Shown piece by piece: positions 15,378 through 15,814 of a DNA stretch of 15,814 nt. The position numbers were made by a program, and so were the translations under genes. The stretch is from CAZPBC01 sp964584775 (GTDB taxonomy: Bacteria; Chlamydiota; Chlamydiia; Chlamydiales; SLFE01). A model generated the notes under the pieces. That model did no database searches. It saw nothing but the letters and a program-made list of their open reading frames with translations, and was not told the DNA's origin. The stretch's first letter is position 1, and every line of letters starts with the position of its first letter. Location of the stretch: NCBI GenBank assembly GCA_964584775.1, contig CAZPBC010000045.1, positions 1-15,814 of the forward strand, in the 5' to 3' direction.

Positions 15378-15715
15378 TTAACTCCTAAAAAATATACACA
15401 GGAAAAAGACGTCGATTCCGAATTTTTTAAATACAGATAGATAGTTTGAATTTGTTGTTCTGCTCACTTCACACGGAGCAACAAAACGACTTGCCTCAAA
15501 CATGCTACCGCTTTGCGCTAAGATCAATTCAGTGAACTTCATAAAAGAGTGTCTTTTTTTAAACGAAATAATTCTTGAACATCTTTCGCCCAATAAGACG
15601 ATAACCACTCTTGGTAGTCACTTTCAGGAACAAGAAACCCAAAATGGAGCACTCTAAATTCATTAGTGATTGCTCTTGGGTTAAACTTGAGATTGAACCA
15701 ATAAGATTCAGATGT
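15378..15715 (-). pseudogene. Remnant of an AAA/DUF4143-type ATPase, frameshifted and truncated
   Basis: Two minus-strand frames join to give one recognisable protein piece. The first, open from 15715 after an in-frame TAG, reads SDYQEWLSSYWAKDVQELFR at about 15622-15566, then ends in TGA soon after the A7 run at 15560-15554. The second frame continues RHSFMKFTELILAQSG, then SRFVAPCEVSRTTNSNYL, and stops at TAA 15380-15378. From memory this matches the conserved block of AAA_14/DUF4143 ATPases (EW..AYWAKD.QELFRLE.R.SF, LLAQSG..FEATRFA.PCEVSRTT..NYL). Adding back one A to the run restores FRLKKRHSFMKF in a single frame. The N-terminal ATPase part with Walker motifs and the C-terminal end of DUF4143 are missing. 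It is almost certainly a dead relic. Programmed -1 slippage is possible but less likely given the truncation. Confidence 0.75.
15382..15386 (-). promoter_or_regulatory. Ribosome binding site of the LRR gene
   Basis: Minus-strand AGGAG (15386-15382) overlaps the last codons of the decayed ATPase frame, whose TAA (15380-15378) is 3 bases before GTG 15374. The spacing of 7 bases supports GTG rather than the TTG at 15377. Confidence 0.65.
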
Positions 15716-15748
15716 CTACGAATCACACATATGAGGATAATGAAAAAA

Positions 15749-15814
15749 TCATTCCTCTTCACTTAACGGCAGTTCGAGCTTTCTCCAGCCGGGTTTTGTG
15801 CTCTCAATAAAGAA
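15749..15814 (-). CDS. Possible C-terminal end of an unidentified gene, cut by the window end
   Basis: The minus-strand frame is open from the window edge to TGA 15751-15749 and reads FFIESTKPGWRKLELPLSEE, then E and stop. It has protein-like composition but is too short to identify. It is in the same frame as the first part of the ATPase remnant, with two stops between, so it could also be a decayed upstream piece of that gene. Confidence 0.25.
   Translation of the reverse strand, partial: FFIESTKPGWRKLELPLSEEE

Noticed and set aside
15378..15608. The 76-codon minus frame as an independent small gene starting MVIVLLGERCSR.
   Set aside because: Its first part is out of frame for the ATPase family and only the part after the A7 run matches, so it is better read as the downstream half of a frameshifted relic.

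Overview
The window looks like a chromosome segment of a member of the Chlamydiota outside the classical Chlamydia genus, that is, an amoeba- or arthropod-associated relative. Two things suggest this. First, a YgeD/LplT-like transporter lies beside recC and recB, an order I recall from Chlamydia trachomatis (ygeD-recC-recB). Second, the segment carries eukaryote-like effector-type genes (F-box plus ankyrin, leucine-rich repeat), typical of environmental chlamydiae. The assignment rests on recalled synteny and protein style, not on a search, and I do not name a genus.

Layout. Bases 1-3970 hold three plus-strand ankyrin-repeat genes. The first is cut by the window start. The second and third are paralogues with an N-terminal F-box, a shared middle region and C-terminal ankyrin repeats. 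Bases 4075-11619 hold a tightly overlapping minus-strand operon, recC-recB-recD, encoding the RecBCD helicase-nuclease with its key motifs intact. Divergent from recC, with only about 32 bp between starts, is a major-facilitator transporter of the LplT/YgeD type. It is fused to a PlsC-like acyltransferase domain that has lost its catalytic histidine. An AT-rich gap of 321 bases follows, with three clear dyad structures, leading to a LuxR-type HTH regulator (13662-14480). Convergent to the regulator is a leucine-rich-repeat gene (14514-15374, minus). Its ribosome binding site lies in the tail of a decayed AAA/DUF4143-type ATPase gene (15378-15715, minus) broken by a -1 frameshift on an A7 run.

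How it fits together. The core of the window is housekeeping: double-strand break repair and probable lysophospholipid movement. On both sides are lineage-specific genes for host interaction: F-box/ankyrin proteins that could dock to host SCF ubiquitin ligase, and an LRR protein. The right edge contains gene remnants, as expected of a turnover zone.

The most notable points are the tandem F-box/ankyrin paralogues with a recurrent cysteine in the repeat consensus, the dead acyltransferase domain on the transporter, the very compact divergent promoter between recC and ygeD, the dyads upstream of the LuxR-type gene, and the frameshifted ATPase remnant. I saw no rRNA or tRNA gene, CRISPR array or intact insertion sequence.
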